Assembly: GCF_002575655.3 (NCBI RefSeq) | Contig: NC_053037.3 | Span: 443,393,793-443,457,792, forward strand | Reading direction: 5' to 3' | Length of the DNA stretch: 64,000 bases | Origin: Aegilops tauschii subsp. strangulata | Taxonomy: Eukaryota; Streptophyta; Magnoliopsida; Poales; Poaceae | Shown: piece after piece, positions 22,371-33,649 of the stretch | Layout of the letters: each line of letters opens with the position of its first letter | Position numbering within the stretch: position 1 is the first letter of the stretch | Position numbers and translations under genes: made by a program | The notes under the pieces: model-generated | The model's database searches: none | Told to the model about the DNA's origin: nothing | The model's input: the letters and a program-made list of their open reading frames with translations, nothing else

Positions 22371-22375
22371 GCGTA

Positions 22376-23340
22376 ATAAGGAGGCACTTCCTTGCTGCGG
22401 CTGTGGACCCAGCTGTCAGCCTCTCCATGTACAGTCCACGTCCGATGGAAGCCGTTCCTTGACCACGTTGACCACGCCGCGCCGAGAGCACCAGGGCAGT
22501 GGACGACGGCGAGGCCTAGGAAGGGGATGACGCGGAGCCGGGGAAGACGCGACAGTGGAAGCCCGCGCGGAGAGGAGTACGTGGGTTCACTGGTTCGGCT
22601 GCGGTGTGAGGCTGCCTTCACCGCAGGGCCTGGCCAACGATGGGAATAGTAGGGGGCGGTGAGTTCTCCGCGGCAGCACAGCCGGCCACGGGAGGCAGGA
22701 GCATGTGGCACGACCGGCGCTGCTTTGGGCGGCTGGAGCAACAAGACCAGAGGTTGAAGAAGCACTACGGCCGTTGGATGGACATCATACGGTCACTTGA
22801 GCTAGAATCGTGCATATTGACTAAGTTGACATCATACGGTCCCAGATGTCAGGTGGAGGAATCATTATTTTGCGCGTAATAAGGAGGCATTTCCTTGCGT
22901 GCGGCTGTGGACCCAGCTGTCAGCCTCTCCACGTACAGTCCACTTCAGATGCATGTCGGTCGTTGACCACGTTGACCAGGCCGCGCCGGGAGCACCAGGG
23001 CAGTGGACGACGGCGAGGCCTAGGAAGGGAACGACACGGAGGCAGGGAAGACTCGGCAGTTGTTTCCCACGCGGAGGGGAGTACGACTATACGAGGGTTT
23101 ACTGGTTCGTCTGCCGTCGCCGGAGAATAACAACAAGTGTGGGTGAGTAGAGGGATGGCTAGGCCAGCGATGGGGGAGTACGGTGGGGCGGTGAAGCCTG
23201 CGCGGTAGCACAGCCGGCCGCGGGGAGGAGGGAGCAGGCAGTCCCGCCGGCACTTGTTTGAGCGGCTAGAGCAGGAAGAGCAGATATTGAAGAAGCACGA
23301 CGGCCGTTGGATGGACATCCAACAGTCACTACTTGTGCGT
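22376..23340. repeat. R1 repeat units, about 480 bp each
   Basis: Two tandem, diverged units (about 22376-22860 and 22861-23340). Each has 'aataaggaggca.ttcctt', 'gtggacccagctgtcagcctctcca', a TTGACCACGTTGACCA block, 'gcaccagggcagtggacgacggcgaggcctaggaag', a purine-rich GAAGAAGCAC block and the palindrome or part-palindrome GTTGGATGGACATC. Open frames here are short and differ between units, so a protein role is not supported. Confidence 0.75.
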
Positions 23341-24420
23341 CAACATTTTTTAGGAAAGCCTCAAATCTGTGAAAAACAACATACAACCCATCTGCCATTA
23401 TTTCTAATAATTTACAGACCATTTACTAATTCTGAAGGGTTTTTTTTGGAGCCCATATTCTTTTTATTAGCATTACAGCCCATATTGTGGCCACGGTTAA
23501 AAAATTATACGAAATGTTGCATATTTCGGTGCGGTCCGAACTGTTTTTAATCTCGAAATTTCGAGTCACATTCAAACTGATTTTAAAAATAAATGTATAT
23601 CAATATAAAATCCAACAAATTGTCCACGCATAAAAATTAATGCAATTTAAAATCTTGTAATGAAAAATAGAAATTTGAAATTAATTGCCGGTTTGATGTG
23701 TTTTAAAAATGTACAACCCATTTCTCATTACTGATAGACCATTTTCTCGTCCAGCCGAATGAAGCTCTCTTCGTCTTGAAAGATTTGCAGCCCAAGAGGC
23801 CTGACAAAGCGACTACTTGGCAAATCACAAAAAAACTGGGCTAGCCATTTTCAGAAAGAAAAAAAAATACTGGGCTGGTCTGTGGTAAACATAAAAGAGA
23901 AGGCTGTGTAGACATGCCAGAGTGCCCCGCACAGCCCAGTTGACACCCTGCTTCCATCTCAAACTTTGAAAAATGCCACTGCAATTTTTGCAAACTTTGA
24001 AAAACGCCACTGCAATTTTTGCAAACTTTGAAAAACGCCACTCCAGACTTCGAAAAATGCCACTGGGGATGGCATGAAATGGCATTTTTCAAAGTTCGGA
24101 AATTGCAATGGCATTTCTTAGAAACACCAGATTTGGAGTGGCATTTATCAAATTAACCCAAAACAAAAATAACTGGGCGAGCTGCTGGGTCCCTGATGTC
24201 AGCCGCTCGTTGTGCAACTCTCTCGTTTATTGACTACGTTGACAATGGCATGGGACCCAGATGTCAGAAATCCATTACGAGGAGCCATTTTTTATTGGAT
24301 TGAAATAAGGAGGCACTTTGCTTTCGTACTGCCATGACCTTGGCGGGTCCCTGCTGTCATCCTCTCCACGTACAATCATCTCCTGGTTGTGTACGCGTCA
24401 ACTTGGTAGGCCCACAAGTC
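23341..24420. repeat. R1 AT-rich section, parallel to 160-1080
   Basis: Dense 'cagcccat' motifs, 'gggctagccattttcag', a GGGCTGG block and 'gagctgctgggtcc', in the same order as in 160-1080. It ends with 'ataaggaggcact'. No gene seen. Confidence 0.7.
23945..24130. repeat. 35-bp tandem repeat with an inverted partner
   Basis: GCAAACTTTGAAAAACGCCA-type units occur three to four times at 23965-24060. They are followed at about 24075-24100 by the reverse complement (TGGCATTTTTCAAAGTT), so the stretch can fold back. Confidence 0.75.
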
Positions 24421-25980
24421 AGCCTCTAAACCCGTGGAGGACAAATACAACCCATTTAAAAAAATAACAGCCCATTCCATATGTTCAAACGGAAAGTTCA
24501 ACATTTAGAGCAAAGTAACAGGTCTGATCCACATATAGAGTACTGAACTTCCACGTTGACAACCATCATAGCCAAGTTAACTATCTACTTCCACTAATAC
24601 TCTAGTAGCGTACAAGTACTAACTTGCTCTTAACTAACTAGACGATGCCGGCCGCCATCTGCGGTACACGCTAAACGCCGGCACCGGCGTCCTCCGCCTC
24701 GCCTCGGACTTGTCAGGTGGGTCCCAGCTGTCAAGGGGCAAACATTTTTTTCGCGAAATATGGTGGCCCGTCCAGTGGGTCCCTGCTGTCAGTTGGAGGA
24801 ATCATTATTTTCCGCGTAATAAGGAGGCACTTACTTGCTGCGGCCGTGGACCCTGCTGAGACTCTCCACGTACAGTATACTTCCGATGGAAGTTGTTCCT
24901 TGACCATGTTGACCTCGCCGCGTTCCGTTGCATGCATGCGTCCATGGGCGTGGTGCGTCCCCACTGTCAACCTCTCACGTACAGTCATCTTCCGATGACT
25001 CTCGATTGTTGACCACGTTGACCACACCGTGCCGAGTGCACCCAGACTGGAACGACCTGGAGATGGGGAAGACAGGGCAGTGGAGTCGCAGATGGAGAGG
25101 AGTGGGAAACTTCACTGGTTCAGGAGCGCGGCAGCACAGCCGCGGTGCCGCCCACGGGAGACAGGAGCAAGAACAGAGGTTGAAGAAGGAGCACGGCTGT
25201 TGGATTAACATCCAACGGTCCAGCTGCTAGAATCATTTGTTGATTAAGTTGACAAAGCTGTGCGTACACGTCCGCTTAGTAGGCCCACAAGTCAGTCACC
25301 AAATCTGACGGCTCCCTGCTGTCAACGGGATGAATAATTTTTTTCACAAAACAAGGAGGCACTTCCTTCCGTGCGAAGATACAGCTGGTGGGTCCTAGCT
25401 GTCAGGTGGAGGAAACATTTTTTTCAGCTTAATAAGGAGGAACTTTCCTTGCGTGCGACCATGGACCTCGTGGGTCCCAGCCGTCAGGCTCTCCACGTAC
25501 AGTCCTCTTCCGATGACTCTCGTTTGTTGACCATGCCGCACCGAACGCAGCGAGGCGGTGGATGACGGCGAGGCCCCGGACGGGAACGACTCGGAGATGG
25601 GAAAACGCGGCAGTGGAGTCGCAGATTGAGAAGAGCAGAAGGGTTATAACTGGTTCTGTTGCGGCGTGGGGCTGTAGTCTGTGGAGAATAACAGGAGGTG
25701 TTGAGGGGTGGAGGGATAGCCTGGCCGGCGGTGGGGTAGCACTTCGCAGCGATGCGTGCTAAGCAGAGCCGCTAGCCGCCGGAGGCCGGACCAGGCGGTC
25801 CCGGCGACGCTGGAGGAAGAAGACGAGAGATTGAAGGTGCATGCCGGCCGTTGGATATAAATCCAATGGCTGTGGATGACACAATCATTTGTTGACCAAG
25901 TTGACAACGCCCTGCGCAGGCTTCGACCTATTGGCCCACATGTCAGCCTGCAAAAATGCGGCATATATTTAACCCATGTT
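24421..25980. repeat. Further R1 units
   Basis: 24421-24700 is unique-looking AT-rich sequence. Units then follow at about 24713-25230 and 25330-25880 with the same block order: 'gtgggtcccagctgtcag', 'taataaggaggcact', TTGACCA/GTTGACC, GAAGA-rich, then GTTGGATTAACATCCAAC or GTTGGATATAAATCCAA. The unit at 24713-24920 is the unoccupied equivalent of the Gypsy insertion site. Confidence 0.7.
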
Positions 25981-26560
25981 TTCTAGAATGTACAGTCCAT
26001 TTGCTGGGCTGGCTGAACAAATAATTTCGCGTCAATCAGGCCCATTTATATTTTCTAAGAAATCCCAGCCCATTTGCACTTCCTTGAAATACACGTATTA
26101 GGTGGGCTCGTTATATATATAATGTTATGTTAGAAGGAGCAATTAATATCAAAGAATAAACCGGAGAGGCACATTATATATATATATAATTAAGAAATTA
26201 GTGAGTTATTGCTCAAAATAAAAATGAGCGCGTTATTATTAAATTGGTCCTTAAAATCTTCGCAAGCTTTTGTACGCAATCACCAGGATTTTCCTTGCCT
26301 GTGAGTAAAAAACAACCAGGATTTTCCTTGCCAACTTCCGTTAAACATTTACTTTTATAAGTTAATAACACGTGGGATGTTTTTATAATGTATATATAAG
26401 TCTCTATAAAATATACGATAATACTAATAATATAAATATATACAATGTGGTTAGAAGGGAAAACATAAATTGGACACAACATTACTTTTATAAGAGACCT
26501 GCGTTTTATACCCCACAGTAGGCATACTAACAAGTTCACACACAAATAGAACAGAAAAGG
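25981..26560. other. AT-rich stretch without recognisable gene
   Basis: Contains a short (TA)n run at about 26175-26192 and a direct duplication of 'aaccaggattttccttgcc' at about 26281 and 26314. No ORF of note. Confidence 0.5.
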
Positions 26561-26624
26561 TAAACATTCATATCAAACTCAGGTTCACAGGACACGTTCA
26601 TATTCATAGCCAACATTCACTATC

Positions 26625-26785
26625 AACAACTCAAAAGATTCATATATACACAAGCTCAGCATATCTATGCATCTAAATGATTGATAGATCACACGAGAAT
26701 ATTCATACATAATTCACAAAAAGATTCAGATATACACATGTTCAGTATGTTTATGCATCCAAATGATTGAGATCACAGCCAATAT
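26625..26785. repeat. Direct repeat of about 60 bp inside module M
   Basis: 'aaaagattcatatatacaca...atgcatctaaatgattgatagatcaca' at about 26631 recurs at about 26716 with a few changes. A related copy sits in module M copy C at about 59695. Confidence 0.75.
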
Positions 26786-27600
26786 GATCCATGGACGAAC
26801 TTTAATTAACTATGGTACAGACTGGTAAATGGTGTTCAATCGGAGGTACTTCTTGCTAAAATTAGTTCTTGTACGAGTAAACTTTCGAGTACATAAGAGG
26901 CAGCACAGACAATCTGAACTTTGCTTGTCGGTTTATCCTCAAATAGTGGCCTCGTGCTGAGGGAGGTTTGAGAAAATTGGCCACTACTTTCATCCAACTA
27001 ATTTACTGACTCATCTTGGTCCTGTATCTCGCCAAAATTCTACATTGCAGACGAGAAAGGAGGCGGTTGAGAAAATGAACCACCCAAATTTTTTGTGCAG
27101 TTCAACTGAAATGGAGCGTCCTTGGCGTGCAGACTGATTAAGTGCCAGATGAATATACGCGTCAACCAACTTGTGTGGAATCTTTAGACTCCATGCCATA
27201 TAGTTCGCTACCATATGTGCCGATAACCAAAAGGCACAAGCTGGGACCAAAGATTAGACTGTGTTTTTCTGGGCTATGCACCAAGCAATATTTTTGGCGT
27301 TCACTCTCCTAATACTTGGAGTTTGACAATTGGTTGACGCCGGTTGATACTTGAATGAATATAGGCACTTCTTGTCAACATCGATGCTTGTCTGAGTGAA
27401 CTTTGGAGTACATAGCAGCAGCATAAGTACCTGTCCATCTGATCATTTTGTGCAGTTCTACTGAAATCACCCGATGTAATGATTTGCCTGCGAGTTCAGG
27501 CTCCAAATTACTCATTTATGAAATCGGCAAACAGTAGCACAATACCAAATTACCAATACATATGACAGGCACAATAATCAGGATAAAGACCAGTACCAAC

Positions 27601-27777
27601 CTGTGTGAGGTAGCATATCAATTACTATTTCCTTTGACTGGAAGCCGAGATAAGCCAAGCGACTGACAGCAAAGGAAGAAAGCAAGCGGAGATTAGCGAC
27701 TGACAGGAAAGGACGGAAGCTGTCGAGGCAATGAAGCACCCAAAGTTTTTGTGCAGTTCCACCAAAATCGAGCATCC
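27601..27777 (-). ncRNA. Best-defined duplicated exon-like block of module M
   Basis: On the minus strand the block is preceded by GTGCCAACAG and begins GGATGCTCGATTTTGGTGG. It ends CTCACACAG before GTTGGTACTGG, so both splice junctions look canonical. Length 177 nt. One frame is open throughout (starts MLDFGGTAQK after the first two bases), and another frame encodes SILVELHKNFGCFIASTAS, echoed at about 27040-27120 as SISVELHKKFGWFIFSTAS. A matching donor lies at 28089-28090. Whether this is coding or a noncoding exon cannot be settled here. Confidence 0.4.
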
Positions 27778-29334
27778 CTGTTGGCACATATATTGAGAGA
27801 GTGAGATTACTGTAATAGTGGGACTAGTTGATGAAACATACACTAACAAATAGAAGCACCCTCATTATCTTAATGGGTAAAGTTAGCAACATAGTAGTCT
27901 TGCTTAAAGAGAGGTATTAGTTTATTTAATCAGTGCCAATTAGCTCAACTCAACACTCAAAGCATTGCCATTTATCATAGGTTGCAAAACTTTAACGTGC
28001 AAAGTTAAAGGAGTTTCTCATGACAGTAGCACGATACAAATAGAGATGACAGCAAACTAATATGGACGAAGGCCTTAGGCCCGTACCAACCTGACAAAGA
28101 AGCTTATTCATGTAGTCCCATAAGAGATGATAAAGCACTCACTGGAATCACACAATAGTATATATTTTTGTGCACTTCAAATGTATGGTTGAAATCACTC
28201 TTGTTTACCAGTGCTGAGATTATATCGAAAGATTATCAAGAACTTCCAGCAGAGTTAAAACACTGGCTGGGATACAATTCATTGTATTGTCTTGTGTAGT
28301 TCCACTAAAATGTATGATTGGCACAACATGATCCCTATTTGCACAAGTAGGAACAAGGTGAAACCTTCATTAGCTTAGTGAGAAAGGATAGGAAGACATT
28401 AGCATATTACTCAAACAGTAGCATCAAATTCATGGTGGACAATACGCAAAACATTGCCTCATTGAACCATTGGCAATAAATTGACATGCAAAACAATAGC
28501 ACTATTATGTCATGACACTAATAATAGTCCCTCCCTGCTCCACCACATGATTCACCTCCATAGACAAACATACACACGTACATGATTCAACATAGGGTCC
28601 TACTAAAGATTTGTTTAACTCCAACAGGAAAATTAGGCAGTAATAAATTAGTGGTACTTAAGTACTCCTAATTAATTAAGTGAGACAACAGAAGTGGAAG
28701 GGCTCCCTGGAGGATCGTCTCACATGTAAGGTAGTCATTGCCGGAGCCCTTGAATGGCCTTGACTGAGGCCTCTGGCTTCAGCAAGATCGCCTTGGCACT
28801 GTTTATTCTTCTTCTTCTTCCTCTTCATGCTCTATTTCTCTTTCTCCTCACCAGTTGGTGAAACCAAGTACATGATTGGCCTTCTAATTCAGAATTGGTT
28901 TTGTCAGTGAGGGAGTACAAGTGTACTAGTAAAAAACAACATTATTTTCTCATGGCAGTCGGAAAATAGAGATTAACACATGCATTAAATATCATTCTTA
29001 CCTAAAGGAAGGTTATGGCGCCAATATGGATGATGAGGATTGGAACACAGATCTCCCTTTGTGCAGTTCCACCAAAATGAACCAACTGTTCCATTCTGAC
29101 ATTCCAGTTAAACAGCACAAAAGTCACTTCTTTTAAGAAGAGTTTTGTGCAGTGCACCAAAAGGTCACAATAGCAACCAGGTGAATTGGATATCCCTGTT
29201 TGCACAAAAAGGCACAAAGGAAACAGTCAGAGTCTCAAACAATTACGGGCAAAAACATTTGGCTAAACTTGTCATGGCTTATAACAGTGGCATGGCTTCA
29301 TTTTTACCAGGGACATTAGATTAAGAACAGCTAA

Positions 29335-29836
29335 GGCTGCGTTCGGTTCACAGGTTTGGTGCAGGATTTTCGTAGGAACACAATTCCTACGGTATTCTTT
29401 CCCTTCCAACCGTTCGGAACACGGGAAAGGTGAATAGTGTTTCATAGGAAAGCTGGTCTGGTTGTACTGATTCCATATGATTAGAAACATCCACGCGCTG
29501 CTCATTTTTTGGGCGGAAGCCTGAGGCAGGCGCTCGCTGCCATGCGTTAGACAGGTTGCTGTGCTGTGTTGCCGGAATAAAAAAATCAACCTATGTGTGG
29601 TACGTGAGGTGAGGACAAGAGTAGTCACTGTGTAGCTGAATAAACAAATAACATCTCATACTGCCAAGCATGCTACTCTAAAAAAACAAATCTGTACATT
29701 TCGCAGTCCATCCGAACACATTCTCTTGAGAGTTTCCTCCTGTTCGCTGTTCCATAGTTTTATACCTACATTCCTTTCCTATTCCTCTATTTTCATCAAG
29801 ACCTATGTTTTCTGCCCCTTTATTCCTAACGGAGCC
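29335..29836. mobile_element. PIF/Harbinger (Tourist-like) element, 502 bp
   Basis: Flanked by TAA on both sides (29332-29334 and 29837-29839). The ends are GGCTGCGTTCGG and, in reverse complement, GGCTCCGTTAGG (10 of 12 match). The TAA duplication and the G-rich end fit Harbinger/Tourist. No transposase ORF. Confidence 0.75.
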
Positions 29837-30197
29837 TAAATATTTGGTATAAGGGCATGGGATAGTGGGTGCACCAGCAGTCCAGCACCATGTACGTAAA
29901 CATGGGCATAAAGTGGTGATTCATAGTTTGTTGCCCCGAGAAACAAACATCAAAGAAACATATCTGGGTTGGTCCCATTTTTGTTCACTCTAGCCACCTA
30001 CTCCTATGTGTGGATAGCAAATCTAGTCCTGGTCATACCGCTGTGTACAACGTTACCCCTATATTTCCCTTTTCGACCAAGAGACCGGTTGGATGACCAG
30101 TCTGTACTACTTTCACCACCTTTCCTTCCTGTTTGTACCAAGTTTGATGTACATACTAAATTCCCCCACCCCCACTTTATTTCTTGTTTGAACCAAG

Positions 30198-30304
30198 TAC
30201 TCCCTCCGTCCGGAATTACTTGTCATCAAAATGGATGTGTCTAGAACTAAACTACATCTAGATACATCCATTTCAATGACAAGTATTTTCGGACGGAGGG
30301 AGTA
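30198..30304. mobile_element. Stowaway MITE, near-complete hairpin
   Basis: 107 bp, TACTCCCTCCGTCCGGAATTACTTGTCAT... to its inverted copy ending GGACGGAGGGAGTA. Almost the whole element pairs with itself. TA duplication at the ends. Confidence 0.93.
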
Positions 30305-30811
30305 CAAGATTCGAATCCATGAAGTAGCTTTACCTCTAACAATAGAAAAAATAATGTGACGTTGGACCATCCGACCGAGAGGGGCTGAGAGGTAGAAAAT
30401 GATGCACATGCAGCGACGTAGCGATCTGGGGAAGTAGAGCTAAGGCGGTTTCGAACGAAGATATACCTGAAGGTCGTCGGGATGTGGATAGGTGGGTGGC
30501 GGGAGGCCAGATCCGCCCACAGGCAACGACGAAGGGATCGGAGGACCTCGCGCGCCGGCGCTCGACCAGAGATAACGGTGCGGCCGGCAGTGGGTCTCCT
30601 CCCTCGCTGTCGACGACGGCCTAAACGCTGCCCCTCCTCCCCTTCACCAGCGGAGGGGGATACGTCCGGATCTGTAACCAGCGGTGAGGATAGAAAGCCA
30701 GTGTTTTTTGAAGGGAGAAAGACAGTGTTACTACCCCTATCTTGTTTAGATCTGGAGAGGATGAGAGTGTGTGAATAGAGCAACCCTAGCAAGCAAGCGC
30801 GGAGGCTCCGA

Positions 30812-30821
30812 CCTATATATA
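30812..30821 (-). promoter_or_regulatory. TATA box of module M copy A
   Basis: TATATATAGG on the minus strand, about 346 bp upstream of the conserved first-exon donor. The other two copies have their TATA boxes 318 bp from the donor. Confidence 0.5.
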
Positions 30822-31147
30822 CGTAGTGGGGTAGTTTTCCCTTTTCACTCCATCAAAACAATCATTTAAAATTGTGTACTACTACATGCCAGGTCGCGGT
30901 TTTTTTAGTTGTTGATTGTTTTTTGAGATAGCTACCCGCTTGTTCCAAGTGGTGTTACGGTGTGCCAGGTCGCACTTTGTATTGTACAAGTCTGGTACTA
31001 CAAGTCCCTCCATTAAATGAACAACCACCCCCTCGTAAAAATTGTGAACAAGCCCATGGCTAAAATTAGCGGAAACGTGGGTTGCCCCAACATGCATTAT
31101 TATTTATATTTTCTAATCCCTCCATTCCTAAATATAAGTCTTTTTTA

Positions 31148-31345
31148 TTAGCCACACCTAAGACAAGAATTTTTTTATTAGCAGTGAACCCCACATGTCA
31201 TAGACACAAAAATTGTGGCAAGATTCCCATAGGCAAGCCAAAGTGTGTCTAACAATTTGAGCAACTCAGGTTAGGCAAGTGTGGCAAGTGTGGGAAAAAT
31301 AATGTGGCAACATAAGGCAAACATAGTCACAATCCAAACAGCCCC
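31148..31345. mobile_element. Left-truncated copy of the element at 31653
   Basis: 'gccacacctaagacaag...' through 'cacaatccaaacagcccc' matches 31770-31938 closely. The left end is missing, and a Stowaway-type CCTCCATTCCTAAATATAAG fragment (about 31115-31145) abuts it. Confidence 0.7.
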
Positions 31346-31468
31346 GTAATTTTTTGTGACATGCATGAAAATTTGGTTAGTTAAATTTATAGTCAAAATT
31401 TGGCAAGGTGCATCAAATCAACACATGCAAGTATCAAAAGGAAAGTCACGGCATGCATGCATGCGTTG

Positions 31469-31582
31469 TACTCCCTCCGTTTCCAAATATAAGTCTTTTT
31501 AGAGATTGCAAGAAGTGACCACATACGAAGCAGAATATGTCTTCTCCTACATACGAAGTTGCCCATTTGAAATGTGTAAAAA
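31469..31582. mobile_element. Stowaway MITE, right end lost
   Basis: TACTCCCTCCGTTTCCAAATATAAGTC at the left. The right arm is recognisable only as 'aaaaagacttatat', after which the sequence departs from the expected terminus. Confidence 0.65.
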
Positions 31583-31652
31583 GACTTATATCGAGTGCAG
31601 TGCTTTGATGTGTCGCGTCAACTCGTACAAGACCGAGAGATTTGATTACTAC

Positions 31653-31938
31653 GGTGCTGTTTGGTTTCTAGCTACACCTTGCCACACTTTGCCACACCTA
31701 ACCTTAGGCAACTTTGACCAAGTTAGATAGGTGTTTGGTTCTAGCCACACCTAAGGCAAGAACTTTTTTATGAGCAATGAACCCCACATGTCATAGGCAC
31801 AAAAAGTGTGGCAAGATTCCCTTAGGCAAGCCAAAGTGTGGCTAAGAATTTGAGCAACTCAACTAAGGCAACTGTCGCAAGAGTGGCTAAAATCATGTGG
31901 CAACATATGGCAAAGATAGTCACAATCCAAACAGCCCC
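31653..31938. mobile_element. TIR element of 286 bp, Harbinger-like
   Basis: Ends GGTGCTGTTTGGTTT and, in reverse complement, GGGGCTGTTTGGATT, with TAC on both flanks (31650-31652, 31939-31941). Internally rich in CCACAC/GTGTGG and TTAGGC motifs. No coding capacity. The superfamily assignment rests on the 3-bp TSD and the end sequence. Confidence 0.6.
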
Positions 31939-31941
31939 TAC

Positions 31942-32760
31942 AACGCCCTCTCCCTTGCGGACTGAGCTCCGGTGCCTTAACTGCACCTGCCTTTGGCTGC
32001 ATGACAGGAGGGCCAACCACCTGTTGGGCCCACCTATCATAGACGCAAAGGCAGGAGCAGTAAGTAGAAGCTTTCACTACACGCTATCCCTCCCGCACAA
32101 GGTGGACGGACATGCAGCAGTGGATTCGATACTGTAGAAGTAGGAGTAACATCATTGTTCGTCTTCTCGAAGAGGCGAAGAGCCAAGCGCAACCCGAACG
32201 TGGCAGTTGCGAACGCTCGCGTGGTGCGGTTCCTTGGAGTACTAGCCAGGCTCTTGCTTGAGACAAAATTGCTATTGTTTAACAATTAAACTCCATTATC
32301 CATTGGTTGATACTCATTCTGCATTGGTCCACGCGCTTAGCACCGTTTCCTCCTGGGGTCACCAATGTTTATTTGCTAATTAATAGCATTGCATGCAATG
32401 AACTAGCCATTGCAAGTCATTAAAAGCATGCACACCTCTCATCTCTAATTAAACTCATGCATTAATTACGTAGTTCACTCATTTTCCTCTCCGCCTTGGT
32501 CGCGGTGCACAATATTGAGCACTCCTATATGACTAGCCGCTCTATCTACATGCGGGACATTTCAAACCATTCGGGCCCACGTGCCATCCACCAAATCACA
32601 ACGAGGTGCTACAGTCGAGACTCACATGTCACCCCGGTGTGGCCATCATGACCCGTCATATCACAAAACCCACACCTTTACCAGCAGTGGTAAGGTGGCC
32701 TCCAAGTTGGACTGGACGAAGCAACCATCATTTCACTAGAACGCTCGTTCAAGCCCTTTC
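31942..32760. other. No gene recognised
   Basis: Mixed sequence with short ORFs only. 'ccttaactgcacctgcctttggctgcatgacagg' near 31976 loosely resembles the right arm of the hairpin at 2968-3069. Confidence 0.4.
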
Positions 32761-32979
32761 TTCCCTTTCTTGAAGAAAACCTCACTCCAGGCTACTCACT
32801 TCTGCCATTTTTCTTCTGTACCAACGAAGGAAAGGTGGGCAAATCAGTTATGCTGCTATATTTTCATTCCAAGAATCTTCTTTTTGCGAAGCATCGACCG
32901 ATTCTCACATCCTATTCTTTTCCCGTTTTCATTGCGATTGTGGTTTCCTTTTGATTTCTTTTTGTTTGTCAGTTCATTG

Positions 32980-33648
32980 ATGGATCCTGGAGCACTAGGC
33001 AAAGAGTTGCCGGCGGACAACCCACTAGAGACAGCGATCTCCAGGAAGCGAGCACCGACCAACGAGTTGACCATGTTGGCGGGCCAACCCATGGAGACGA
33101 AGAAACTCCAAGAAACAAGCACTGGCCAAAGAGTTGAGGACGTTGGCGGACGAACTCCTCAAAGAAAGTTGGAAGAACAGCAAGGGCCCCACCGTGCCTA
33201 CCCCAGGAACTCTGATTGCCACCTATGTGAGGCTCAAGACCTAGTTTGAGGAGATAGTCGCCGTTGAGAAGCAGTATTCCCCAGGCAAGGTGATGGCCCC
33301 CATCGAGGACGAGGAGATGGCCCCCGGAGGGATGAGATCCCCCGGTGAGCTACATAAGGTAAAAAATAATGGCTTATTACCATAGTTGTGGTTTTTGATT
33401 ATTTGCAATGTGCTTGCTAATATGTTAGGGTTGTGCCGGTGGACGTCCTTGATGATTCCGATGTCGTGGCCCGTCCTGTTGGCATCGCCCCGGAGATCGA
33501 TTCCGATGTCGCTGTCCATCCTGTGGACATCGCCCCAGAGATCGATTCCGATGTCGCGGTCAGTCCTGTGGACATCGCCCCAGAAATCGATTCCCATGCC
33601 GCTGTCCGTGCTGTGGTCATTGCCCGAGAGATCGATAACAAGAAATAG
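32980..33648 (+). pseudogene. Decayed two-exon gene with 54-bp coding repeat
   Basis: ATG at 32980 (MDPGALGKELPADN), after a CT-rich leader ending in TTTGTCAG. The reading frame shifts near 33115-33125; in the shifted frame a coherent peptide (AKELRTLADELLKESWK, then GTLIATYVRLKT) runs to a TAG at about 33242, followed by FEEIVAVEKQYSPGK and an acidic segment to a GT at 33359. After an intron-like AT-rich gap ending TATGTTAG (33428) comes an acidic repeat segment (IAPEIDSDVAV) ending at the stop at 33648. The splice phases do not line up as read. One frameshift and one stop are seen. Family unknown. Confidence 0.45.
33465..33645 (+). repeat. 54-bp coding minisatellite
   Basis: About 3.3 copies of a unit containing 'ccagagatcgattccgatgt'. 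The period is 18 codons, so every frame is preserved. The acidic frame repeats I-A-P-E-I-D-S-D-V-A-V with substitutions. Confidence 0.9.
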
Positions 33649-33649
33649 T

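Larger units (their letters stand above)
26561..31100 (-). other. Module M copy A: minus-strand spliced transcription-unit-like repeat
   Basis: Read on the minus strand it starts with an upstream region (about 31100-30830), a TATA box at 30812-30821 and a GC-rich first exon of about 320 nt ending at a CAG|GTATAT donor (30465-30466). It then runs over about 3.5 kb that contains at least six diverged exon-like blocks with the core GG(A/C)ACTGCACAAA (near 29150, 29065, 28300, 28170, 27755, 27455 and 27105). Several are preceded by a ...CAACAG|GG acceptor and followed by a CAG|GTTGGTAC donor. Copies B (56403-58130 plus 3508-4280) and C (59550-60800) share the same layout. The first-exon ORFs differ in frame and sequence between copies, which argues against a conserved protein. 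Two MITEs are inserted (29335-29836, 30198-30304). Confidence 0.5.

Noticed and set aside
30247..30792. 181-codon minus-strand ORF as a protein gene
   Set aside because: It coincides with the first exon of module M, but copies B and C do not keep the frame. It also runs through the splice donor and into a MITE.
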